Positions 16,048-27,313 are shown, counted from the stretch's first letter. The stretch: DNA of 64,000 bases from Ampullaceana balthica (GCA_944989445.1 CALYLW010001394.1:243232-307231), one strand, 5' to 3'. The notes: a model not told the origin generated them from the letters alone. Translations and numbers: made by a program.

Positions 16048-16330
16048 CAACAAAACATTTTTTTTGTTTGTTTTTTCAAATTTTTTTTTTTTTTTTGTTT
16101 TTTTTTTTTCACAAACCAACAACCAAACAAAAAAAACAAATTTTTTTTTTTTGTTTTTTTTTTTTTGTTTTTTTTTTTTTCAAAACCATCACAACCACAC
16201 CACACACAAAAATCAACAAAACAAAAACTCAATTTTTTTTTTCAACAAACACACAACCACAAAAACACAACCACATCACATCAACAAAAAATGCAACAAA
16301 AAAAAATTCACAAAATCCAAACAAACTAAG
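9605..16330. repeat. Homopolymer-run block with long G, T and A tracts
   Basis: Long runs of T, A and G are joined by a restricted set of words: T-runs pass to A-runs through TCA, G-runs pass to T-runs directly, A-runs are broken by single C and T-runs by single G. Near-pure G tracts of tens of bases occur at about 9,781-9,818, 12,281-12,343, 12,839-12,900, 13,446-13,492 and 14,034-14,105. A T tract with rare G lies at about 15,002-15,142. AG, GA, GC and CG are almost absent. The rule is not symmetric under reverse complement. No gene is called; the frames are Phe/Lys/Asn/Gly-run shadows. Confidence 0.8.
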
Positions 16331-17460
16331 AACATTTTTTGTTTTTCAGCAAACACACGTTTTCAAAAAACACAAACAACACAACAAACAAAAACACAAC
16401 AAACAAAAAATCTGTCACAAACAAAGCCAAAACTACAATCAAACAGCACTCTAAAACAGGAACAGGAAAAACTAGAACAACACACAAAAACAAAACATAC
16501 AAAAAACAGATTCCAATACAACAGACACACAACACACAACACAACACAACAAACACAATATGCAAACACATCACACAATCACAAACAAACAAACAAGAAA
16601 AAACAATTTTGGTCACAACAAACAATACAACACAAAATCATTTTCAACTAAAAAACAACATTCAACACACACATAACAAATCACAAATTTGTTGTGTGTG
16701 TGTTTGTGTTGTGTTGTTATCACAAAACAATTTTTTGTTTTAAACACAAAACAAAAACAAACAAAAAAACACAAAAAACAAACACAAAACACACACACAA
16801 AAAACAAAAAAAACAAACAAAAAAACAACACAAAAAACAACAAACAAAACAAAACAAACAACAAAAACACAAAACACAAAACACAAAAAAACACAACCAA
16901 AACAAAAAACACAAAAAAACACACACAAAAACACAACACACAAAAAAACAACAAACACACAAACAAAACAAAAAAAACACAGACAAAAAAAAACAAAAAC
17001 AAAAAAATACAAAAATAGAAAACAAAACACAAAAAAAACAAACACAAACACAAAAACAAACACAAAAAACAAAAAACACAAAAAACACAAAACAAAACAC
17101 AAAAAATAAAACAAAAAAACAAAACAAACAAAAACACAAAAAAAAACAAAAAAACACACACACAAAAAACAAACATACACAAAAAACAAAACACCAAAAA
17201 ACAAAAACAAAAAAAAACAACACACAAAAAAACACAAACAAAAAACAACAAAACAAAAAAAAACACAAAAACAAAAAAACATCCAAAAAACAAAAAAACA
17301 AAACAAAAACAAAAAAAAACAAAAAAAAACAAACACAACACACAACAAAAAAAACAAAAAACAAACAAAAAAACAAACAAACACACACACACAAAACAAA
17401 AAAAACAAAAACAACAACACAAAAACACACACAAAAAAACAACAAACAAAACAAAAAACA
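16331..17460. repeat. Second A/C-rich low-complexity block
   Basis: After a short mixed stretch (16,331-16,740) containing all four bases, 16,741-17,460 is A-runs separated by single C, again nearly free of G and T. It differs from 1-6,330 in being A-rich rather than C-rich. Long minus-strand frames here are Phe/Cys/Val-only composition shadows. Confidence 0.75.
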
Positions 17461-17565
17461 AAAACAAACAAAATATATATAAAATAAAATAAAAATATAT
17501 ATATATAAAAATATAAAATAAAATAAAATAAAAATAAAAAAAAAAAAAAAAAAAAAAAAAAATAA

Positions 17566-17620
<55 letters not shown>

Positions 17621-17735
17621 AAAAAAAAAAAAAAAAAATAAAAAAATAAAAAAAAAAAAAAAAAAAAAAAAAAAATAAACCAATACAAAAAAAATAATAA
17701 ACCAACAAAACAAACCAAAAAAAAAATAATCATCA
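17461..17735. repeat. A-tract block at the edge of normal sequence
   Basis: An A/T stretch followed by A-runs tens of bases long (for example 17,573-17,617). Within about 40 bases after 17,700 the composition becomes ordinary, which marks the boundary of the abnormal block. Confidence 0.75.
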
Positions 17736-18179
17736 CAACATGTGGCTTCTCTTATACTTATTTGAAATAGAACTTGTCCTTTTGGGATAGAATATTTCCA
17801 AAAAATAACATGAAAATCGATGAAAGACCCAACATTCATCTTGAAGTTTATTATTTTAAAAAGCAAAACCTTAGAAAATTTTAACCGTATAGAAATATTT
17901 ATAGTGTGATGTTTTGAGAATTCCCGCCCCACAAAACAACAAAAACAGTTTTTCCCGGTCAGCCCCACATTTTTTTTCCCCTAATGCATAGAGATAAACA
18001 CTTCATTTTTCGTGCTCCCTGCAAGAGAACATCGAAATGCAGGTAAACTTTTAATGTGAATAATCGATGCTAAAATTAGAAAGAAAAAAAAAGAAACCGT
18101 AAATGAAGTAGCTAATTGAAAGAAAGAGGGAACGTTTTTTTTATGGATAGTTCGTAAACAGCGTCATAGGAACAGCCTC
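17736..18179. other. Unannotated AT-rich stretch
   Basis: First ordinary four-base sequence of the window. No open frame with family-like content, RNA motif or repeat was recognised. Confidence 0.6.
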
Positions 18180-18182
18180 TAT

Positions 18183-18455
18183 GGGGCCGTCCATAAAGTA
18201 CGTCACGCTATTTTTGACCATTTTAACTCCCCCCTCCCCCTGTCACAAACTGTCCCACATCTCGGACCCCCCCCCCAAAGTACGTCACACTTTCGAAAAA
18301 AAATGTTCTTTTTTATTAACAAAATAATCCAAATTTAGTATAAAACAGCGTGATGTCCCACATGGCCAGACCCCTCCTCCCCCTGTCACAAAGTGTCACA
18401 CTTTCTTACACCCCCTCCCCTCGTCTGGAGCGTGACGTACTTTATGGACGGCCCC
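18183..18455. mobile_element. GGGGCCGTCC MITE, PIF/Harbinger-like, copy 1
   Basis: A 273-bp element with near-perfect terminal inverted repeats: it opens GGGGCCGTCCATAAAGTACG and closes with the inverse complement ending GGACGGCCCC. The match extends about 27 bp. It is flanked by TAT on both sides (18,180-18,182 and 18,456-18,458), a 3-bp TSD. Inside are C-rich tracts and additional internal AGTACGTCACACTTT-like words in both orientations. No protein is encoded, so it is non-autonomous. A 3-bp TSD with GGG-type ends suits PIF/Harbinger; the superfamily is an inference. A second copy lies at 59,192. Confidence 0.85.
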
Positions 18456-18458
18456 TAT

Positions 18459-18793
18459 GGGTAAAATATTAGTTGCGTGACATAGAGAAAGATCAAAATT
18501 GGACCGTTTCGGAATTGAATGGTTGCTTCTTCATAACAACTAATCAAGGGGATTTAACTCCCCGCCCCCCCCCACCCACAGAATTGCACCCCCCTTTCCC
18601 CACAGAGGTGTGGGTATTTATTGAAGGAGACCAAATTTCAGGCTGATGTATTAAATTAACGTAGAACCTGAAGCACCTGTTTTTGAAAGAGAAATGTCTT
18701 TTGAATTTACATCAAACAATACAACACAAATGGCTTGTAAACTATATTTCTTCATTGGCATGCCAGTGATGTCGTCGGCCGCAGGGAAGTGTC
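18459..18793. other. Spacer between two MITEs
   Basis: Contains a C-run near 18,563-18,575. Nothing else was recognised. Confidence 0.55.
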
Positions 18794-18801
18794 TGTTAGA
18801 G

Positions 18802-18988
18802 CAGTGCTGCTCAAAGTGGTGGTCCGCGGACCGGTGCCGGTCCGTGGGCTATCCGCCGCCGGTCCGCAGAAGTTATCAAAAAAGGACAGAAGAAAATTGT
18901 CAGTGCAGGGAAAATAGTGCATCGGTCCCTGGTGCAATGGAAAAAAATTACTGCCGGTCCGCCATACTAAAAAGTTTGAGAAGCACTG
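18802..18988. mobile_element. CAGTGCTTCTCAAA hAT MITE, copy 1
   Basis: A 187-bp element starting CAGTGCTGCTCAAAG and ending with the inverse TTTGAGAAGCACTG. The 8-bp TSD TGTTAGAG is perfect (18,794-18,801 and 18,989-18,996), which is diagnostic of hAT transposition. Its 5' part carries the 12-bp palindrome GGTCCGCGGACC and several GGTCCG words, so the single strand could fold strongly. It has no coding capacity. Copy 2 at 51,990 is about 85-90 percent identical by eye. Confidence 0.92.
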
Positions 18989-18996
18989 TGTTAGAG

Positions 18997-21292
18997 AATA
19001 GCGGAAAGTCAGTTAATAACCCTGCGTAAAATAGATCAAAAGGTACCAGTACGTGGACGAAAGGTAGCAACGGAACTGTTTCAAGTTTACGTACGTCATC
19101 TTTTAAAACAGCAACAAACAATCTTGCGTGGGTCCACAATGGACGCTTCATACTGAGATCTCCCATAGACATTAAATCGTGGGGAAGAAAAACAGTATTA
19201 GGAAAACGTTTCACCACAAAGAAATCTGAACTATAGATTTAAAAAAATATATTAAAAATTAAAAAAAACGTTTTAAAGCCATTTTTGTTGTTGTTTTTTT
19301 GTTTTTGTTTTTTAATTTTTTAAATCCCCTTTAGCCCATCTCTAGTTCAAATACCGGAAGCGAAATTAAAAGCCAGATGTCGGTGAGCATCAACAATTTA
19401 CTCTCGAGACAAACCGGCGTGTGCTGACTTTGATCAGCCCTACTCTCTTAACCCAACAGTTGATGATAACCCAACAGTTGATGAATGCTTGTTACACGAT
19501 TCTTAATTGTCTGTGGCTAGTTTGGTGGGCTTATGTTGGCTAATATGGCAAACATTGTGATGATTTCCGTGTGTTGTCCCTAGATATTTGCAGTGCTTGA
19601 TTGCATCATTAACTGAATAAACATCGGACGGGAAAGCATTATATTGACACCGCTTTTTTTCCCTCCAAAATATTGGCGGGGAGAAAAAAAAGCTGATGAA
19701 AATACGACTGTTTCGAATGATCTTTCATCTTAGAGGGAGTTCAGTGCCTGTTTAAAACCAATAACACTAAACTATTTCTGATATGCACATTCAGGGCCGT
19801 GCCCCGAGGGCGAGGTAAACAAAGGGGCGATTACACCGGGCGCCTTTCACAGAAGGGCGCTAAATTAATAACTAATCAATACACGGTTTGTTGTTAATTA
19901 AAAGACAATCGACGCCAAAATCAACTTGATACTGGTCTTCCCAAGTCCGGGAATTTTCCAATATATCAGGGTGCGGGTGACATCGTCATGCTTCTTCACC
20001 CGGGGCGCCGTTTTTTCTTGACACAAATCTTAGTAACATCAACCGCAGTGCGCATGTCTCGAGACCAACAATGCGTTGGCGATCGACGTTCACTCGCTTT
20101 GTTTTCATATCTGCGCGCATCTGTTGGCGTCCGTTCTGCCTCCCCCCCCCGTTCCTTGCACTATCTATGACGTATCGTATCTAATATAACCTTTTTCTAT
20201 AGTAGACATCAATTTCCAAATAAAACTGACCCTCACCGACACATTTCCGATACCCTCAGTCGAGTTTTGGATAAATGTGAGTGGCGGTGTGGAAGCCTTG
20301 TGTCTAGAAACGGGATCCCCGACAGCTGCCGATGCTGGGAGTAGATCCGGTATTATCTCCTCCTCTTCGCCGGCCGTCAGGACAATTAGTAGGACCTTGA
20401 CCTTTTAAGCAACGGCCGGAGACTCACCAACAGTAACGTGTGTCACAGAAGTCACGCGCCGGGCCAGGGATGAACAAGTGAAATGCCCCCCCCAACACCC
20501 GGGGTCACATAATTCCATCACGATTTAGCGGTTACGTCATAAGGACGTCCGGTAAAATCGTTTAAGTCTTTGAATTTATGTCGTAAAATTTATAAAACAA
20601 ACATTAACGCGGTTAGTTCCTTGAGAAAATCTGCATTCAAGTAATACATTTTATCTTTTATAAGGATACCAACACCTCCCTTGGCACGCCTTCACAAAAC
20701 TTTTTTTTCTGCCCCTGAACTTAACTTTCTATTTTAAAAAGCAACTTTATTACTCTTCCAATTTTAATAAATATCTAAATCGCCGTAAATGAAAAGGAAT
20801 AGGAACGCTCCAAGCGCGCTTGTATTCATTTTTTAAAAATATCATGGAACGCTTTTATCAATAATTTAACTAGATCGTTAACTGTCGCTTTCACCTGCAC
20901 CGAATGTTACAGAAGGGGCGCGAAAAAAGGATAAGAAGGCCTGATCCCAAGCAAATGGTATTGAAAGGTGCGCACGTAATAAATTGCAGGAGAACATGTG
21001 GCTTCGACTTTTAACTTGTAAAAAAAACACAACTATTGATATATGTTAACCAAAAAAGCATGTGATTGTATACAAACGTCTGCCAAACATTAAACAAGTT
21101 GATGACGGCACAGATAACCCCGCCCCCCCCCCACCCACACACGTTGGTTGGACTCTATTATTTGGCTATAGGATAATGTCGAATTTAATTTGGATGTGCA
21201 CAAGTTTACAAAGCAGATAGAGTATTTTGCCATCAAAACTTTTTGTATGCACAAGGACAATACGAATTTTGATCAAGATAGATATAACAACA
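18997..21292. other. Unannotated stretch
   Basis: T-rich tract at 19,285-19,322. At 19,793 a CAGGGCCGTGCCC word resembles a hAT end, but I find no partner end or TSD. GC-richer sequence around 20,280-20,500. No gene was recognised on either strand. Confidence 0.5.
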
Positions 21293-21300
21293 GTAGGGGT

Positions 21301-21463
21301 TCATGTTCCCTCTAAGGTTCGTTGGTCCGTGTGCAAAGCTTTACAGCATCCATATTGTGAGCAATATTTTACAAAATTTGCTGCGCGGTAATTCTAAACT
21401 GCTGCGCGACGTCAGACAGATACTCGCACGGTCACGCAGCCGCGCAGCTAAAATTGAACATCG
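21301..21463. mobile_element. CAATGTTCCC-type hAT MITE, copy 1
   Basis: A 163-bp element beginning TCATGTTCCCTCTAAGG and ending AATTGAACATCG, so the ends are imperfect inverted repeats around ATGTTC/GAACAT. The flanks are GTAGGGGT (21,293-21,300) and GCAGGGGT (21,464-21,471), a 7/8 match for a hAT 8-bp TSD. The interior (GTGTGCAAAG, GCAATATTTTAC, TTTGCTGCGCGG) is shared with the copy at 32,842. Non-autonomous. Confidence 0.72.
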
Positions 21464-21471
21464 GCAGGGGT

Positions 21472-22605
21472 GTGTCTCAACATTAAACATTAATAACACC
21501 AGTATTGTGAAAGCTTCTAACATTGGGACTTGTCAATGTTGTCAACACTAAACATGTCAACAATTTTAACATCGATAATAGCCAACATTTATAAAACAGG
21601 AATAGCCAAAATTATCTAACAACGAAACATCCAAGATTTCAAACACTGGCTTTGTTGAAAATTCTAAAGTTAGGATCTAGGAATTTTTTTTTACACAACA
21701 CTAATTGTCGATACTTCTGATAATGACACATTTAAGTTTGCCTATTGAAACTGATGTTGACACCGACAACTTGACATTTCCACATGACATGCTACCACCA
21801 CTCAAGGCCAAGCCTTGGAGAAATGTTGTCGAAATGCCATTAACGTGAACGACGACAAAGGCACACGATCTGGATGCAGATCTCCGCTCACCATGGAATA
21901 TTCACAGGAAAATATGTAACCGGAACTGAAGTATCTAGTTGGGAAAAAAAAATTCCATTCTTTGCTGCATATTGATAACAACCATCAAACAATAATTAAT
22001 TAAAACTTCGTTATTCACGAAACGTCAAATTATATCATAAGCGATAACTCAACGTAAGGCTAGTCCACTATTTTCCAAAGACACACCGGGTATACAATGT
22101 CCAAAAAAAACTTTAAAATGGCAACACTATTCGGATGTCGAATTTAAACATACGAAATAAAAGGTTTGTCAAGTTACCATGTGACATATACCTTGTTTCA
22201 AATATCTTGTGTTTAAAAAACACACACACACACATCGAGTCGTAAAAGACCACCAAGAAAATCACATTAACTACAAGATATCACACAGATTTGAAAACAT
22301 TCGCGTTACAATTATGCAACCGATGTCCGCTGGGTGTCGGCCAGAAGCTTGTACACCAAGAGTTAAACCAGTTTTCAATCGAAGTAACTTTCCAAAGCGT
22401 GATTTTTTCGAAGTCAACACTGGAAAAAGAGAACGCGAGCAACGGTTTGGCATGCGACAGGGCGATAATCCGCCAAGCACATCGTCCAGAGGACCAGCCG
22501 AGAAGCTGTGGACTACCGTCCAACGGAACCGTGCTCGCCACCGACTTCAGAATGTGGCGTGCTGGTAAACACGGGGAAAACATTGCACAATATTCAGGGG
22601 TGGCC
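21472..22605. other. Unannotated stretch with overlapping short frames
   Basis: Loose AACATT/TCAACA-rich sequence at 21,480-21,690. At 22,209-22,701 several frames of 60-136 codons are open on both strands at once, but none resembles a known family and they overlap each other. A CA microsatellite lies at 22,220-22,233. Confidence 0.5.
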
Positions 22606-22613
22606 AGCTCGGG

Positions 22614-22661
22614 GTGGACTCGTCCACGGGCGATGGCATCCAGTTCGATGGACGAGTCCAC
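22614..22661. repeat. Compact inverted repeat with palindromic arms
   Basis: Arms GTGGACTCGTCCA (22,614-22,626) and TGGACGAGTCCAC (22,649-22,661) are perfect inverse complements around a 22-base loop. Each arm is itself an interrupted palindrome, TGGAC-NN-GTCCA, so the two also read as a direct repeat (TGGACnnGTCCACgNGCGAT). A CAGGGGTGGCCA word at 22,596 and ACCCCTTTT at 22,673 could be the degraded ends of a small hAT-type MITE. Confidence 0.65.
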
Positions 22662-22681
22662 GCGCGATTTGAACCCCTTTT

Positions 22682-23553
22682 ATCGGTTGCTGGAGGGTTA
22701 ACGTGTGATGTTGTAAGGATCTGGGCCAACGCGATACGAGCGGGATCGATATTGTGGTTCAGTATCGATAATTTGATTAGCGCTGTCATCTCTGTTGCCA
22801 AAAAGGATTAAAATCTTTGAATCATGGCCGTTTACGCAATTCAGGCATATTTTTTGTGATATTTCCGGTTCATCTGCCACAGGATCGTACTTACGCATTT
22901 TATACATGCATTTCTCTGGTATTTAGCATTCGTTCCCAACTGTAGCACCAGCGAGATGCACGTTTTGTATCAATAACATTATATCGATTACATTTTCATT
23001 TGTTTTTAACCTCTGACATCAAAGCTTTCATTCCTCCAGCCAGACCAAGGCTATCAGCGAGGCAATACTTTCTTTCAAAAGTATTCGTATTAACATTTAT
23101 AACGTATGCAAGGTACCCGAAACTACATTAAGTCTTAAGCGCTAATCTGAAAACAATATTGAAGATACTGAAGATGTACGTCTTATATCTTAAAGAAATG
23201 TTCTATGGTCCCCAGAAAGCTCTACTGATCCTTGTAGTAGTCAGCCCGGGACAGCCAAGTTAGATTTTGAAATTGACCAAAAATAACCGAGAGGGAGAAG
23301 GAAAAAAAAAGCCATGGCTGATCGAGCGTGAGAGCGAGTATTTGTTGAACACGGGAACTTGCGAGCAACCGTCTCGTGTCTCCCCGCGCCGCCATCGATC
23401 TTCTGTCCAGACGATTGGCAGAAAGGAATCTTTGTCCACGGCTACAGCAGCTGTAGCAGACGATAGTCACTGGGTCGGGAGGATGTGTGGTAGGTTTGAT
23501 TTTTTTTTGGGTGGGGGAGGGTGGAAGTAGGTCAGTGGTCGGGGTTGTTTGTT
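22682..23553. other. Unannotated stretch
   Basis: Ordinary sequence with a purine run near 23,289-23,310 and a G-rich run near 23,508-23,520. Short frames on both strands at 23,222-23,530 have no recognisable content. Confidence 0.5.
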
Positions 23554-23873
23554 GATGGAGGAGATGAGAAGAAATGAACGGTCTGATCTTTGGAGGAGAT
23601 GAGAAGAGATGAAAATTCTGATCTTTGGATGAGATGAGATGAAAGTTCTGATCTTTGGATGAGATGAGAAGAGATGAAAGTTCTGATCTTTGGATGAGAT
23701 GAGAAGAGATGAAAATTCTGATCTTTGGAGGAGATGAGAAGAGATGAAAATTCTGATCTTTGGATGAGATGAGAAGAAATAAAAGGTCTGATCTTTGGAG
23801 GAGATGAGAAGAGATGAAAATTCTGATCTTTGGAGGAGATGAGAAGAAATAAAAGGTCTGATCTTTGGAGGAG
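23554..23873. repeat. 35-bp purine-rich minisatellite
   Basis: About nine units built on GATCTTTGGAKGAGATGAGA followed by AGARATRAAARKTCT. The unit is 35 bp with one shortened unit near 23,630. The minus strand reads as a Ser/Phe/His-rich open frame (shadow at 23,532-23,927), explained by the repeat. Confidence 0.9.
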
Positions 23874-24079
23874 TTTTATATTTACTTTGATATCTGCTTG
23901 ACAGCGAGTTCTCTTGACTATAACCATGTTAGCCGACTTCCCATTGCAAATCTATATCCACTTGAGCCTCCAACAAAATCCTTTGATGATGCTCCTTTAA
24001 AATAAACACCGATCAAATAGACTGCGTAAGAAAGAAATAAAAACTCACACAAACTTTACAGTGAAATAACCTTTAAAAG

Positions 24080-24363
24080 TAGGGGTGTACCGGATTTCGG
24101 CTCCGGTAAACCCGGAATCCGGCAATTTTTCAAAATCACGCTCCGGCTCCGGAAAAATCTCACTTCATAAATCCGGCCAAATCCGGCTGGCCGGTAGAGC
24201 CATAAAAAATATATATTTACAATAGCCCCGGCTCCGGCAAATCCGGAATCCGGCCATTTTTACAAATTCCTCTCCGGCTCAGAAGCGCTTCGGCCGGATT
24301 TCACTTTATAAATCCGACCAAATCCGGCTGATATTTCAAAAATTTTAATCCATTACACCCCTA
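24080..24363. mobile_element. CCGG-rich TAGGGGTGTACC hAT MITE
   Basis: A 284-bp element opening TAGGGGTGTACCGGATTTCG and closing ATTACACCCCTA. The TSD TTTAAAAG is perfect (24,072-24,079 and 24,364-24,371), as expected of hAT. The body repeats CTCCGG, AATCCGG and CCGGCTGG many times in both orientations in two loosely duplicated halves. No coding capacity. A 5' fragment of the same family lies at 39,804. Confidence 0.92.
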
Positions 24364-24371
24364 TTTAAAAG

Positions 24372-26365
24372 TAACATTTAATTTCTTTTGGAAATCTCAT
24401 CACAGCGTGCATTTACGTTACAGATCTCCAAGCTCGGCTCGAGTGTATTGGATAAGGGCCGAAAGATAAATCATCGCGTGTCTCGCAAAGTAAGGATTTA
24501 TCAATGCACTCACCTAGAATCTTACAAATACAAAAATTTAATAAAGTTCAATAAGTGACTACTCCGAATAATGGAGAATTTTTCAAATACAATTTTGGCG
24601 TATAAATCGGCTGGCGTTACCGTTAAGGCTGGAAAATACCTCAGATTTCTTTAGTGTCTTCTTGGTATTAATATTTGTATACAATGAATTAGCACAGTTT
24701 TTTTCATTTGGGCATCTAAAAGAATCGTATCTCCTTAAAGCCCCTTTCCCCAATCTCCCGTACTTACTAATCTCACTCACTAAATCTCCACATCAGAATG
24801 TCCCTCAATGATCTCAACGATCTTAGCTCTTTCGTCTCTTAGCTCTTTTATCGTTTGTTAATAATTTCTCTTATAATCTCAAATCAAACAAATAAATGAC
24901 AGGGAGCATCGTCCACGCTAAAAGTATTACAAGACAATAAACCCACGGACAACACGGCGTGTTTATCTATAGTGCAAGGCAAAATAGGCGGCCGAAGGCT
25001 GAAAGAAGCAATCCCAAATAGAGTTTAGGGCGGCTTCTCCAAGACCATCCAACTGGCATTACCTGGATCAAGTGGTGTTAGCCTGGAACTTCCGGTCTGG
25101 GGAGAGGAGGAAACAGTGCTGACGATTGGACGTCAACAAACTTGTTTGGGGAGGGGGGATGGGTAGAATGAGTCGGGGGAGAGGGGCGAGTAGGGGATAA
25201 ATAATTAGCTGTTAGGCATGATATACAGTTGGCTGATTTTGGGGGGGGGGAGAGAGAGAATAATACATGTTTTGGAAAAATAGTTGGCTGTTTTCTGTAA
25301 AACCACTGTGCTCATTAGGGAACTAGCCGATTATTTTGAACGTACATATAAAATGCTTTGGATGTTTTTTAAGACTCCTTTGCAGTTTTCCAGGAACTCT
25401 ACTGATGGGATTAGACGAGGCTCTATTTACTTGGCTTGTCAAGTTGAACCACATAGTCACTATACAAACGGAATATATTTTTTTTTAGTGATTCTTATTT
25501 GGTCAGCGCGATAGACATCTTTGCATTTCGGCACAGTACAAGTTTTTATGGTCGGCATGATATACCTCTAGGTTGGTTTTGTCGGCAAGATATACCTATT
25601 GGTTGGTTTTGTCGGCACTATATACTATGTCTTGGTTGGTAGGAGCGTTGCAAGTCTTTGATGGTTGGCATGGCTCCGCCGCGGGAAATAAACAGCCCCG
25701 TAAATCTCATTAACTGGGCTGTTTGCCCGGTACCCCCCCCCCGGGTGTTTTGTGGGACCCCCAACATGTCCACTCAACACCGAGACCACGTCTCCCTGTG
25801 TTTACATTAGCCAACGGTCAGCTAAGTGAATCTAGTCCAGACTCATTCCGAAATATCAATTATGGACGGGAATAAATGGCTCTGATTGAATTGCCTGCGA
25901 ATGGTCAATAACTCATGACCAGAGTTGACCATCGGTGACCAGAGTTGACCATCGGTGACCCGGGCTCAAGACAATATCGTTCCTGGCGGTCGGCCGAAAT
26001 TTGTTTTGTTATCTGTTATGGATGATATGTATAATGAGCTCGTTTCCTTTCGTTAATTAAAGACGTGGAAATGTCGTGCTGTGTTGGTCTACTTGAGTAA
26101 GTGTTTATTTTATACTGTGGTGTGTGTGTGTGTAAAACTATTGTTAAGAGTAGAAACAAGACAAAATCAATGTTAGAAAGAAACAAAAATATAATAATAA
26201 TACGAATTTTTTTTTCTTCGAAATGATCAAATTATGGTTTTACGCTATGATGATGTTTCCACAAAAAGAAAGTGTATTACTATACACGTTTCGGCTATCT
26301 AATAAAATTTTTGTCATCTTTAAGAATTTGAATAATAAAGCATTTTAAAAAGAAGCAATGAGGCA
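24372..26365. other. Unannotated stretch with small local repeats
   Basis: Contains a G-run and GA tract at 25,240-25,258, a degenerate ~33-bp repeat with GGTTGGTTTTGTCGGCA at about 25,550-25,650, a two-copy 20-bp repeat (GACCAGAGTTGACCATCGGT) at 25,918-25,958 and a GT microsatellite at about 26,120-26,134. CGTTTCGGCTATC at 26,289, read on the minus strand, resembles the GCCGAAACG word of the hammerhead-like motif at 51,268. No gene recognised. Confidence 0.5.
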
Positions 26366-27313
26366 TCATATATATATTTACGCTCAATTATGTAGCCTAA
26401 CGCTGAGGGACATCACTCTGCTTTTTTTAATTTTGCGTTGTAAGCAGTGCTGATTTGACTCAAATAGTTATTTTTTGGTGCAGTATTTTGGTGCGCTGCT
26501 TTCTAAAATTAGTTTAAAAATCGTGTGGTGATTAGCACTGTAATAAGAAAAACCCGTAAAAAACCAAGTTTTTGACTATAAATCCTTTATGTACGAGAAG
26601 TAATTAAAAGAATGTTCATTATAATACGCAGCGCCAGACCATCCAGAAATACAAAATTGCAGTTGTGTCGTAAAACATGTTTAATATAATGCGCACCGAT
26701 CAGGAATATGTTTATAAAAAGAGCTGTCAATAAAATACGCACCTTATTGCGCGACAGAAAGGTTGTTCAATATAATACGCACCGCGACGCTCTATCTCAA
26801 AAAATAGCATGATACATAGGAATAAAAAAAATAATCTAAAAAATCAATAATTTAATTACGGTACATGCGATCGATCTGAAATTTTGATACATTGTTTTTA
26901 TCATCGGTACGAAACTGCCTGCAAAATTTCAGCTCGCTATCTTGCGAGCAAGTGGGTTAAAAATCGATCAAAAGTTTTGGCGACAAGCAAGCAAGCAAGC
27001 AAGGTCCGCCGCAGACACCACGAGTTAATATAAAGGATTTAAAAATAATAATATAAATGCTTTGTTTAATTTTCAGGAATATTTCGTATTTATCATACAA
27101 GGATAAGTTACTTAGGCTTTTGACATAAAAAATTAAAAAAATATAAAAAATTAAAAAAACACATAAAATACTTGGTGTACATTTAAGAAAGTTTAATATT
27201 ACGTATTTATCATACAAGGACAAGTTAGTTGGGCTTTTGAAAAAATTGGGCGCCGTAGGCGCCCTTAAAAAAGGGGGGCGTCTCAGGCGCCACGGCGCCG
27301 CAGCAAAAACTAG
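26366..27313 (+). mobile_element. Helitron-like element A
   Basis: Starts A|TCATATATATATTTACGC and ends CTAG (27,310-27,313) followed by T, the canonical Helitron insertion between A and T without target duplication. Near the 3' end is a 7-bp GC hairpin GGGCGCC-GTA-GGCGCCC (27,248-27,264), followed by further GC-rich inverted words. TAACGCTGAGGGACAT at 26,398 and the CAAGGATAAGTTACTT 3' segments are shared with elements B and C. An extra internal ~500 bp absent from element C carries four degenerate ATAATACGCACC words and an AAGCAAGCAAGC run (26,980-27,000). It encodes no Rep/helicase and is non-autonomous. The 5' boundary is less certain than the 3' one. Confidence 0.72.

Noticed and set aside
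9607..16454. Many overlapping frames of 60-934 codons on both strands
   Set aside because: Produced by homopolymer runs; translations are Phe, Lys, Asn, Gly or Pro runs.
19690..19720. Hammerhead motif at CTGATGA
   Set aside because: GAA is followed by T, stem II is not GC-paired and no cleavage triplet is in place.
19793..20010. CAGGGCCGTGCCC as a hAT element end
   Set aside because: No matching inverted end or 8-bp duplication was found downstream.
22209..22701. Overlapping 119- and 136-codon frames
   Set aside because: Frames on both strands are open over the same bases, none resembles a family, and a small inverted repeat lies inside.
25284..25514. 76-codon plus-strand frame with a hydrophobic end
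   Set aside because: No signal peptide, family motif or codon pattern separates it from random frames.
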